Positions 1-6,084 of a stretch of 6,614 nucleotides of DNA are shown here, piece by piece (position 1 is the stretch's first letter; every line of letters begins with the position of its first letter). The notes under the pieces are model-generated. The model was not told the DNA's origin. It searched no databases and saw only the letters and a list, made by a program, of their open reading frames with translations. The stretch lies in assembly GCA_947455845.1 (NCBI GenBank), contig CANGQE010000078.1, positions 1 through 6,614 of the forward strand, read 5' to 3'. The stretch is from Rickettsiales bacterium. GTDB taxonomy: Bacteria > Pseudomonadota > Alphaproteobacteria > Rickettsiales > UBA1997. Both the position numbers and the translations under genes were made by a program.

Positions 1-2
1 AA

Positions 3-101
3 AAACAACCAAGAATTACCAAAACTGCGAACCAAAACGCAGAAAAAATCAAAAAAATTCCAAAAAAATCGAGTAAGAAATTTCTAAAAGTTCTGAGTTA
101 G
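3..101 (+). CDS. Possible 3' end of a gene running off the left edge, lysine-rich tail
   Basis: The first 80 bases of the + strand are extremely A-rich, as expected for codons of a lysine-rich protein tail. All three + frames stay open from the left edge: one closes at TAA 74-76, one at TAA 85-87 and one at TAG 99-101. The last frame would end in a basic tail (KKIPKKSSKKFLKVLS) just before a T-run, so it is the one given here. The frame cannot be proved because low T content alone keeps all three open. A gene here would converge on the minus-strand gene ending at 130. No function can be assigned. Confidence 0.28.
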   Translation, partial: KQPRITKTANQNAEKIKKIPKKSSKKFLKVLS

Positions 102-109
102 ATTTTTTT
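83..109 (+). terminator. Weak terminator-like hairpin with T-run
   Basis: TCTAA (83-87) and TTAGA (98-102) form a five-pair stem around a ten-base loop, followed directly by seven T residues (103-109). The stem is AT-rich and short, so stability is low. It overlaps the possible stop codon at 99-101 and is placed where a + strand gene from the left would need to terminate before the convergent gene ending at 130. Confidence 0.27.
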
Positions 110-129
110 AGTTTAAATTTTTTGGGAGG

Positions 130-912
130 TTAGATTTGCGACGGGCTCAGAATTACTCTGAGGTCGCCGAGATTTATGTGATGATTGTCTAAATTATCAG
201 TCACCCATTGAATAAAATCGCGATCCATTTCCGATGTTAGCCAAGTTGCAGCTAATTGATTTGCTGCATCGTTTTCAGGAAACAATATTTCTGCATCTTT
301 AAGCTTAGCTTCTGAGCTCTTCTGGTGGTTCTCAGGGTGCTGCATCCAAATTTTTGCTAGCAATAATTTTTCAGTATTATTTAAATTTCTTCCGGAATCT
401 CTCTCGTCTGGTTGGTCAGAGTGAGCGCGTAGAGTAAAGATTTTGTCCCTAAGGTCTTTGGCGCTGATAGTGTTATTTTCTGTAGTCTGGCGCCCTACAA
501 AACTCGATGCTAACTGTTTTCCGAAAGTGACCGGCATTGTAGGTAACAGATGATCCACAAAGGTATCCATGTCAATCGGACTATTTTTAGTTTCGGTTAT
601 AAAACGACACAAAATATCTCTCTTGAGGTGGTCTTGTTTACAAGCTGGTAAAATTTTATTTTTAACGTCTTCGAAGTTAGCTGAATTACAATTCATCCAA
701 GTTTCAGCTACTTCTTCCGGCAGATCTTTAAAGCCATTCTTGCTGGCCAATGGCAAGATTTCTTGCTCTAAGTCTTGAATGGATACACTGGCGCCATTAT
801 CCCGCATCCAGGAGAGTAGGTGGCGATGATAGCTTCCAGCATCAAGTGAAAGTTGAGCAAGATTCACTTTAAGAGTGTCAATATCAGCTGAAGTGATTTG
901 TTGTTTTGTCAT
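130..912 (-). CDS. Hypothetical protein made of about six degenerate helical repeats
   Basis: I do not recognise this family. The start is taken at ATG 912-910, giving 260 residues; an in-frame TTG at 924-922 would add four (MNQN). Neither has a clear Shine-Dalgarno. The stop is TAA at 130-132. No signal peptide or membrane segment is visible, so it is probably cytosolic or exported by another route. A unit recurs along the protein: a hydrophobic helix with an aromatic residue, a polar linker, then a second helix ending in Ile-Leu-Pro or similar. The aromatic positions are W35, W72, F104, F138, W189, W224 and W236; matching ILP-like ends lie near 52-54, 87-89, 122-124, 158-160, 209-210 and 253-255. 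The unit around W224 looks truncated. Such helical repeats usually act as binding scaffolds, but that is inference from architecture only. The gene stands alone, divergent from the photolyase. Confidence 0.8.
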   Translation of the reverse strand: MTKQQITSADIDTLKVNLAQLSLDAGSYHRHLLSWMRDNGASVSIQDLEQEILPLASKNGFKDLPEEVAETWMNCNSANFEDVKNKILPACKQDHLKRDILCRFITETKNSPIDMDTFVDHLLPTMPVTFGKQLASSFVGRQTTENNTISAKDLRDKIFTLRAHSDQPDERDSGRNLNNTEKLLLAKIWMQHPENHQKSSEAKLKDAEILFPENDAANQLAATWLTSEMDRDFIQWVTDNLDNHHINLGDLRVILSPSQI

Positions 913-971
913 GTTTTGATTCAATTAGAATGGCAAGGTTGGCTCTGAGATTTGCGCTTTAGGCGTTTGTA

Positions 972-996
972 TTCAAGTTTATTGGTTAACAGTCAA
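972..996 (-). promoter_or_regulatory. Candidate sigma-70 promoter for the repeat-protein gene
   Basis: On the minus strand TTGACT (996-991) matches five of six bases of the -35 consensus. About 17 bases downstream the sequence is AT-rich, but no good -10 is present: AATACA is a poor match at 17 bases, and TACAAA is better but spaced 19. A transcript would have a leader of about 50 bases before ATG 912. The HpaI-type palindrome GTTAAC (985-990) lies inside the spacer. The assignment rests mainly on the -35 element. Confidence 0.27.
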
Positions 997-1002
997 GCGA
1001 TT

Positions 1003-1034
1003 AAGAAAAGGGGTCAGGCTCCTTTTCTTTTTTT
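1003..1034 (+). repeat. REP-like palindrome or intrinsic terminator upstream of the photolyase
   Basis: Bases 1003-1013 (AAGAAAAGGGG) pair with 1019-1029 (CTCCTTTTCTT) in an 11-base-pair stem with one G-T pair and the five-base loop TCAGG. A T-run extends to 1034. By form this is the best intrinsic terminator in the window, reading on the + strand. However, no + strand gene lies immediately upstream; the nearest could only be beyond the left edge, with a whole minus-strand gene between. The core GGGGTCAGGCTCC resembles dispersed palindromes that I recall from many proteobacterial genomes, some linked to REP-associated tyrosine transposases. That link is from memory and unchecked. Alternatives are a leader attenuator for the photolyase or a barrier to antisense transcription. 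Confidence 0.6.
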
Positions 1035-1116
1035 GCTTCTTTTTAAAAACCTACAGCTTCATTGTTTAGATTGATCCCCAAGCTCTAGACACAACATATC
1101 AATTTTGTTAGTAGTA

Positions 1117-2436
1117 ATGATTAAAGAAAAGATTTCGATTTTTTGGTTTCGCCGTGATTTACGGCTAGAAGATAATGCCACCTTGTGGCAAGCATTAAAG
1201 TCGGGAAATAAAATTCTGCCGGTTTTTATTTTTGATACTAATATTCTTGAGCATCTTGCAGATAAAAAAGATGCCCGTGTTTTGTTTATCTATCGCGAAA
1301 TATCGCGTCTGAAGAATGAGCTGGAAAATTACGGATCATCACTTCAGGTTTTTCACACAACCCCACTTCAGGCTTTTAAGAAAATAATCGCTGAAAATAC
1401 TCAATATGATGTAGCAGAAGTGTTTGCCAATCGTGATTATGAGCCATCTGCTCGGGCACGCGACAAGGAAGTTTATGAATTTTTAAAATCTCAGGGCATT
1501 GATTTCAAAAGCCGCAAAGATCATGTGATTTTTGAAAAAAATGAAATTCTCAAAAGTGACGGCAAGCCCTACACCATTTTTACGCCCTACAGTAAAAAGT
1601 GGAAAAGCACTGCTAATGAATTTTTCTTAAAAAAATATCCCAGCGAAAATTACTTAAAAAACCTTTATTGTTGCCCACCATTTGAACTACCTAAAATTTC
1701 TGAAATCGGTTTTTCTGATTTTGATTTTTCTTATTTTCCAAGCTGTGAAATAGACGTAAACACAATTGAAAATTACGCTGCAAACCGCGATTTTCCTAGC
1801 ATCAAAGGCACTAGCCGCTTGAGCTTACATCTGCGCTTTGGAACAACCAGCATTCGCCGACTCTGCCAAATCGCCTCATCCATAAGTGAAAAATGGCTTG
1901 ATGAATTGATCTGGCGCGATTTCTACCAAATGATAATTTACCATTTCCCTGATTCGGCCACTAAGTCATTCAAACCAAAATACGACAAAATAACATGGCG
2001 CGATAATGAAGAGGAATTCAAAAAATGGAGCGAAGGAAAAACCGGCTATCCGATTGTTGATGCCGGAATGCGCGAACTTAATGAAACCGGATTCATGCAC
2101 AACCGCGTGCGTATGATTGTTGCCAGCTTTTTATGCAAACATCTCTTAATTGACTGGAGATTGGGAGAAAAATATTTCGCGCAAAAACTTCTTGATTACG
2201 ACTTGGCAAGCAACGTGGGAGGCTGGCAATGGGTTGCAGGCAGTGGTTGTGACAGCGCCCCTTACTTCCGAATTTTTAATCCTGAAAGCCAAACGGAAAA
2301 ATTTGATCCGGAGTTTAAATATATCAAAAAATGGGTTCCCGAATTTCAGGATAAGTCTTATGAAAAACCTATGGTTGATCATAAATTTGCGCGAGCAAGA
2401 TGCCTTGAAACTTACAAAGTAGCGCTTGGCTCTTAG
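1117..2436 (+). CDS. phrB: Deoxyribodipyrimidine photolyase (class I CPD photolyase)
   Basis: This flavoenzyme splits UV-induced cyclobutane pyrimidine dimers using blue or near-UV light, with reduced FAD as the catalytic cofactor and an antenna chromophore. ATG 1117 gives 439 residues, close to the E. coli enzyme (about 470); an in-frame TTG at 1105 would add four. The N-terminal antenna domain opens with FWFRRDLRLEDN (residues 9-20) and contains the family motif GKPYTIFTPYSKKW (149-162). The C-terminal FAD domain has DELIWRDFY (262-270), GKTGYPIVDAGMREL (307-321), MHNRVRMIVASF (327-338), DLASNVGGWQW (362-372) and APYFRIFNP (381-389). By alignment to E. coli from memory, the electron-transfer tryptophans W306, W359 and W382 correspond to W294, W347 and W370, the dimer-contacting W384 to W372, and N378 next to the flavin to N366. 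All are present, so it should be active. The Asn favours photolyase over plant-type cryptochrome. It lacks a clear ribosome binding site. Confidence 0.96.
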   Translation: MIKEKISIFWFRRDLRLEDNATLWQALKSGNKILPVFIFDTNILEHLADKKDARVLFIYREISRLKNELENYGSSLQVFHTTPLQAFKKIIAENTQYDVAEVFANRDYEPSARARDKEVYEFLKSQGIDFKSRKDHVIFEKNEILKSDGKPYTIFTPYSKKWKSTANEFFLKKYPSENYLKNLYCCPPFELPKISEIGFSDFDFSYFPSCEIDVNTIENYAANRDFPSIKGTSRLSLHLRFGTTSIRRLCQIASSISEKWLDELIWRDFYQMIIYHFPDSATKSFKPKYDKITWRDNEEEFKKWSEGKTGYPIVDAGMRELNETGFMHNRVRMIVASFLCKHLLIDWRLGEKYFAQKLLDYDLASNVGGWQWVAGSGCDSAPYFRIFNPESQTEKFDPEFKYIKKWVPEFQDKSYEKPMVDHKFARARCLETYKVALGS

Positions 2437-2463
2437 CTAAAAACAGAGACGATAATCTGCGCG

Positions 2464-4905
2464 TCATTTCCACTTATGTAGATCACTCAGAGATAAACTT
2501 GTTACCGCCGATTGTTTGGGAGACCGGCTGGGCAAACTTACGAACTCTTTCTGATTTGGCCTTATTTTATCAGCCTCTTCCCACAAGGTTGCATCAAAAT
2601 CAGTTTTCGATCTAGGAAGCGCTGCAATCAAAAAAACCAGCTCATGGTCGTAAGCTTTTTGCTCACCTGCAAGGCGTCTTTCTATTCGATTCTTTATCAG
2701 ATTTACTTGTGCTTCTTCCAAATTTTCTCCAGCAATATTTCTACCGGTAATCGCTAATTCGTAATTAATAAAAATTTTGCGAATATTGGCATCTTGAAAT
2801 CCGATGGCACTGTCGGGCAACTCTTTAAAAGGTATTGCTCTTGATTCTTCCAAATAGCTAATCAGCAATTTTTTTGCCTTATTGTCGTCGCAATCTCGAA
2901 TCTGGTTACACAAAATAATTTTGGCATCAGAAAGTTCTAAATTATCCGCCCTGCTATTGCTGCGAATTTGCCCTTCAAATTCTTGAATTTGGTCGTTTAA
3001 TTTAATCTCTTTTTCCCGCTTCTTAAGCCGCAAACTGCGCCTATCTAAAATAACCAAGTCAGCTTCCAAAGAAGATAGTTCTTCTTTTAAACCTACCCTT
3101 CTTTCCGACTCTTCCGCCAAAATATTACTGAACTTTCTACCTGCTAAAGGATAAGAAGATAATTGGTCAAAAGCACTAATTTCTTCGCTGCATTTTAGCT
3201 CGCAAATCAGCAATTTCTTTTCCTCTGCTTTTTCAATTTTCTGCAATTCAGTTTCTCTTGCTTTTAACCAATATTGCTGCAGCGCCAAACCATCTTTATT
3301 CCCCGACTCCTCCAAACTTTTAATCGTAATATTAAACTTATTAACCCTACTCTTAGACTGATCTTTTGCCGCGGCATAACTGGAAGAAATATAATCCATT
3401 TCTTTTTCCGCTCTTTTCCACTCTCTATCCAGAAAGTTTTCAATTCGCCGATCGACAAAATCTTCTTCTGCTGAAATAAGAATTTGCCGCTCTTGCTCTA
3501 GCTCCTCTAATACTTGCTTACGCAAGTCAGAATCTTCTATTTCTAACAGCGCCAACTCTGCCGCAATAATTTTACCCTTTTGCTGATTAATTTTTATTTT
3601 TTGCTCTCTCTCGCTTTCCTTAACTTCATCCAAAGATGCATTGTCAAAGTCTAACAGCGCTTTCTTAATCTCTAGATTACCCTCAATTGCCGCAGCAAAA
3701 TGACGATCGTCACTAAAATTTTTACCCGCCTTCAAACATTCAATAAATTCAAATTTAATCAAATTGTCAGCACTGGCTTGCACAGATTTACACAAATTAT
3801 TTTTGGCCTCTTGGCAACCTTCAGTAATGTATTTGGCAATTTCGTCATTAAAGCTTTCTGCCTCTTGATCCGGATTGCTTTGAACACGCTTGAGGTAAGA
3901 AATTTCTTTCTCTAGAAGGGGCAGATTTTGTGCTATCTCAAACTTTTTTTCTTCATTTTCCAAATCATCTCCAAACTCTCTTGCCAGTTCATAAGAAGAT
4001 CTAATTAGCTTAATAAGCTCACCATTAAATTGTGATTGCAGCTTTTGAATTTCAAATTCTTCTTCGGCCTTAATTATTCTAGATCTTAAATCCGGTCGCC
4101 TTGGTGCTTCTTCTTCAGCAATTTCCAAATTTCTTTCTTGGTAAAAATTTTTAAGCGCGGCACATTTCTGAGAGATCCCTTCTTCCTGACTATTTACCAA
4201 ATAAATAAACTTACTTATTTGGGCTTTTTTTAAAGCTTGCTGCCACATCGCAATATCATCTTGAATATTACTTTCTTCTGCGAAGTAGAAATCATCACTT
4301 TGATCAGCTTGATTTTGCTCAGCCTCTTTTTCTAAGTTAGAAATATGCAGTTGGACTCTCTCTTCTTCAGCTATGTAAAGCTGCAATTCGCTTTCAAAAG
4401 CATCTTTCTCGTTAGCCTCTAAAGCTGTATTGTAGCCCGCAAAAGCCTCTTGAATATTTGGACTACCACTTTTAGCAACTTGCTGCGCCAGATCTTCTAA
4501 ACATTGATCCAATTTTGTGTCAGTAACTCCCAAGCTACTTCTAATATTCTGCCATTCTTTTTTTCGAAACGGATTTTTTTCTAACAATAATAATTCACAA
4601 AAAAACAGCAGCGCACTTTTTGTTTCACTATCCTCGCTATCTTTTACCACCTCCAACATTTTAACCAAAGCCTCAGTCACAACCCTCTCAGACTCTTTAG
4701 TGGCAATTGCCGAGAATAGCGGAATAAATTTTCTTTCTATTTCTAAATTCAGCCCCGCATTAAATATTGATTCTGCTTCCTCAGATGATTCAGATTTTGT
4801 AAGCTGGCTTAGGCTTCCTCGCTTTGTGTTATTTCTTACTGCCAACTCCAAATCACTTTTCTCGCCAAAGCTAACGGTCTTTTTCATACAAACTAAATCA
4901 CTCAT
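2464..4905 (-). CDS. Large Glu/Lys-rich helical, coiled-coil-like protein of unknown function
   Basis: I do not recognise this 813-residue protein. The start is ATG 4905-4903; a second ATG six codons on (4887-4885) is equally possible, and neither has a Shine-Dalgarno. The stop is TGA 2466-2464. There is no signal peptide, membrane segment or nucleotide-binding motif. Long stretches rich in Glu, Lys, Leu and Gln (about 170-200, 255-345, 425-505, 540-565, 600-650) look like extended helices or coiled coils. The ends differ: a Ser/Thr-rich head (residues 8-42) and a Ser-rich tail (789-808) ending HKWK. Between the coils a short hydrophobic pattern, Leu-x(4-7)-Phe followed by another bulky residue, recurs near 102-118, 388-403, 568-585, 682-700 and 759-778. 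Structural scaffolds, SMC-like proteins without an ATPase, and secreted effectors of host-associated bacteria can look like this; the sequence does not decide among them. Its 3' end lies 27 bases from the convergent photolyase stop. Confidence 0.85.
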   Translation of the reverse strand: MSDLVCMKKTVSFGEKSDLELAVRNNTKRGSLSQLTKSESSEEAESIFNAGLNLEIERKFIPLFSAIATKESERVVTEALVKMLEVVKDSEDSETKSALLFFCELLLLEKNPFRKKEWQNIRSSLGVTDTKLDQCLEDLAQQVAKSGSPNIQEAFAGYNTALEANEKDAFESELQLYIAEEERVQLHISNLEKEAEQNQADQSDDFYFAEESNIQDDIAMWQQALKKAQISKFIYLVNSQEEGISQKCAALKNFYQERNLEIAEEEAPRRPDLRSRIIKAEEEFEIQKLQSQFNGELIKLIRSSYELAREFGDDLENEEKKFEIAQNLPLLEKEISYLKRVQSNPDQEAESFNDEIAKYITEGCQEAKNNLCKSVQASADNLIKFEFIECLKAGKNFSDDRHFAAAIEGNLEIKKALLDFDNASLDEVKESEREQKIKINQQKGKIIAAELALLEIEDSDLRKQVLEELEQERQILISAEEDFVDRRIENFLDREWKRAEKEMDYISSSYAAAKDQSKSRVNKFNITIKSLEESGNKDGLALQQYWLKARETELQKIEKAEEKKLLICELKCSEEISAFDQLSSYPLAGRKFSNILAEESERRVGLKEELSSLEADLVILDRRSLRLKKREKEIKLNDQIQEFEGQIRSNSRADNLELSDAKIILCNQIRDCDDNKAKKLLISYLEESRAIPFKELPDSAIGFQDANIRKIFINYELAITGRNIAGENLEEAQVNLIKNRIERRLAGEQKAYDHELVFLIAALPRSKTDFDATLWEEADKIRPNQKEFVSLPSRSPKQSAVTSLSLSDLHKWK

Positions 4906-4921
4906 TTATGGTAGGTAAAAT

Positions 4922-4936
4922 ACAACCTTATGTTGT
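4922..4936 (-). promoter_or_regulatory. Stem-loop or small operator-like palindrome in the leader of the 813-residue gene
   Basis: ACAAC (4922-4926) and GTTGT (4932-4936) are perfect inverted repeats around five bases, with flanking A and T runs that can add three more pairs after one mismatch. The element sits 16 bases upstream of ATG 4905 on the minus strand. A -10-like TTTAAT (minus strand 4951-4946, five of six consensus bases, no good -35) would start transcription near 4939, placing the stem-loop at the 5' end of the message. It could stabilise the leader or bind a regulator. The short stem makes chance plausible. Confidence 0.27.
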
Positions 4937-5027
4937 TTTTCCTAAATTAAACCTCCACTGATTATTGCTTAAAAATTCAGAGTGCGTGATATCTAGGACA
5001 ACTCTCAATTCAAATAACCGAGAAAAT

Positions 5028-5291
5028 ATGAAAAATAACACAGAGCTTTCACGCTACGAGTTAGAAATCGACGGCAAAATTGTTTACGCCAATTACCACG
5101 TTAAGGTAAATATTCTCAATATCGATTACGTTTACGCGCCTGAAGAATTGCGCGGCAGCGGAGCCGCAGGAAAGTTGATGGAAGAAATTGCCCAATTGGC
5201 GCAGAAAAATAAAATGAAGCTTAATCCGATCTGCGGCTATGCAGCAACTTGGTTGCGCAGGAACAAGCAATATCAGGATTTACTGGTTTAA
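5028..5291 (+). CDS. Small GNAT-fold N-acetyltransferase, YjdJ/NATD1-like
   Basis: This 87-residue protein fits the short acetyltransferase family Acetyltransf_CG (Pfam PF14542; bacterial YjdJ type, human NATD1). These are minimal GNAT domains of about 90 residues that bind acetyl-CoA; their physiological substrates are mostly unknown. The start is ATG 5028, because homology begins right after it (ELEIDGKIVYANYHV, residues 11-25). An in-frame TTG at 4965 would add 21 unconserved residues. The acetyl-CoA loop is RGSGAAGKL (42-50) after a strand containing DYVYAPEEL. The C-terminal signature is PICGYAATWLRRNKQYQDLL (67-86), including the family cysteine at 69. A weak GAGA at 5020-5023 is the only possible ribosome binding site. 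It is divergent from the 813-residue gene and 119 bases before the phosphatase gene, so co-transcription with the latter is possible but not required. Confidence 0.9.
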   Translation: MKNNTELSRYELEIDGKIVYANYHVKVNILNIDYVYAPEELRGSGAAGKLMEEIAQLAQKNKMKLNPICGYAATWLRRNKQYQDLLV

Positions 5292-5339
5292 ATTTTATGC
5301 TCACTTAAGTGTGTGGGTTTGTTAAGTTTCTGGTCTCAG

Positions 5340-5368
5340 CTGGCACATTGATTTTTTTTCAAGATAAT
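5340..5368 (+). promoter_or_regulatory. Candidate sigma-70 promoter for the acid phosphatase
   Basis: CTGGCA (5340-5345, four of six bases of the -35 consensus) is followed after exactly 17 bases by GATAAT (5363-5368, five of six bases of the -10). Transcription would start near 5375 and leave a leader of about 36 bases before ATG 5411. The spacer and leader contain T-tracts at 5352-5359, 5368-5372, 5385-5391 and 5396-5402, which may bend the DNA. This is the best-spaced promoter candidate in the window. Confidence 0.42.
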
Positions 5369-5410
5369 TTTTAATCCGCGCAAATTTTTTTCACATTTTT
5401 TTCCACCCTT

Positions 5411-6082
5411 ATGAATCACTACAAATTACTAACAGTATTTTTTGCGGCTTATTTTTTAAGCGCTCCGAGCCAAGCTCAAACTTACTTAGCCGCAAACTCA
5501 ATCCCGCCAACTCTAATTTCTGCGCCGTTGACAAAGGATAGTGCGCTATGGAAAGAAGAAGTTAAAGCCATCATCAAACTGCAGAAAAATGCTGATAAAA
5601 AAGAAGTTGAGCAGGCTTTGTTGGAACGTCATTTTGATACTGAGCATTTTGTGCATTTTTTCGATGAGAATTTAACTGCGCAGAACTATCCAAAATTACA
5701 TAACCTTCTAAACCGCACCAACTCTACTTCCAAAGAAGTTACTAAATATGTGAAAGGTTTCTACAATATGCAACGACCTTACCAAGTTGATAAAAATATT
5801 AAGGCGCTGATCGAAGGTCACACTAATCCCTCTTATCCGAGCGGACATACTTGCGGAAGCTACGTCATCGCCCATATTTTAGCATTGCTAATTCCCGAAC
5901 GCCGCGACGAATTTTATGCCGGCGCCGAAAAAATCGCACAGCATCGCGTGCTGGTCGGAATGCATTTTCAACAGGATCTTAAAGGCGGCAGAGAACTGGC
6001 TTTGTTGATTGTGGGCGGGTTATCGCAAAATAAAGATTTTCAAAAAGATCTTGCCGAAGCGAAGGTGGAGTTGGGGAAATAA
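5411..6082 (+). CDS. phoN: Secreted class A nonspecific acid phosphatase (PhoN/PAP2 family)
   Basis: This enzyme hydrolyses phosphate monoesters in the periplasm or outside the cell, releasing phosphate from nucleotides and sugar phosphates. A signal peptide is visible: Lys5, a hydrophobic core (6-17) and a likely signal peptidase I cut after APSQA (residue 22). The PAP2 catalytic signature is complete in order: K115-x6-R122-P123, PSGH at 143-146 inside SYPSGHT, and R179-x5-H185-x3-D189. The usual Ser before the third-motif Arg is His178. The C-terminal FQKDLAEAKVEL (210-221) resembles the end of Salmonella PhoN, which supports class A over other PAP2 phosphatases. At 223 residues it is slightly shorter than typical class A enzymes (about 250). 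ATG 5411 has no Shine-Dalgarno, but the signal peptide begins there. The symbol is by family resemblance; class A members are also named phoC or aphA-like in other species. Confidence 0.93.
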   Translation: MNHYKLLTVFFAAYFLSAPSQAQTYLAANSIPPTLISAPLTKDSALWKEEVKAIIKLQKNADKKEVEQALLERHFDTEHFVHFFDENLTAQNYPKLHNLLNRTNSTSKEVTKYVKGFYNMQRPYQVDKNIKALIEGHTNPSYPSGHTCGSYVIAHILALLIPERRDEFYAGAEKIAQHRVLVGMHFQQDLKGGRELALLIVGGLSQNKDFQKDLAEAKVELGK

Positions 6083-6084
6083 TT

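Noticed and set aside
25..42. Inverted repeat CTGCG/CGCAG as a terminator
   Set aside because: On the + strand it is followed by A residues rather than T, and on the minus strand only a mixed TTTTGG follows. It also lies within possible coding sequence.
569..778. 69-codon + strand frame opposite the repeat-protein gene
   Set aside because: The minus-strand frame shows periodic conserved repeats across this interval, while the + frame shows no recognisable features.
2146..2422. Two overlapping open frames (+ 2150-2422 and - 2146-2382) inside the photolyase
   Set aside because: This segment encodes conserved FAD-domain motifs of the photolyase in the main frame, so the other frames are shadows.
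3264..3915. Several 64-71-codon frames on both strands inside the 813-residue gene
   Set aside because: They are short, low in complexity and opposed to or out of frame with a long continuous coding frame that has consistent helical composition.
4517..4918. 133-codon open frame on the + strand
   Set aside because: It lies entirely opposite the 813-residue gene and reads as low-complexity Ser/Phe/Leu-rich text, as expected from the complement of Glu/Lys-rich codons. No ribosome binding site or family motif is present.
5061..5270. 69-codon minus-strand frame opposite the acetyltransferase
   Set aside because: The + frame carries the complete GNAT signature, including the acetyl-CoA loop, so the minus frame is a shadow.
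5302..5311. Ten-base palindrome CACTTAAGTG after the acetyltransferase gene
   Set aside because: As a hairpin it would have only three pairs and no T-run follows, so it is not a terminator. A single ten-base palindrome in AT-rich DNA is weak evidence for an operator.
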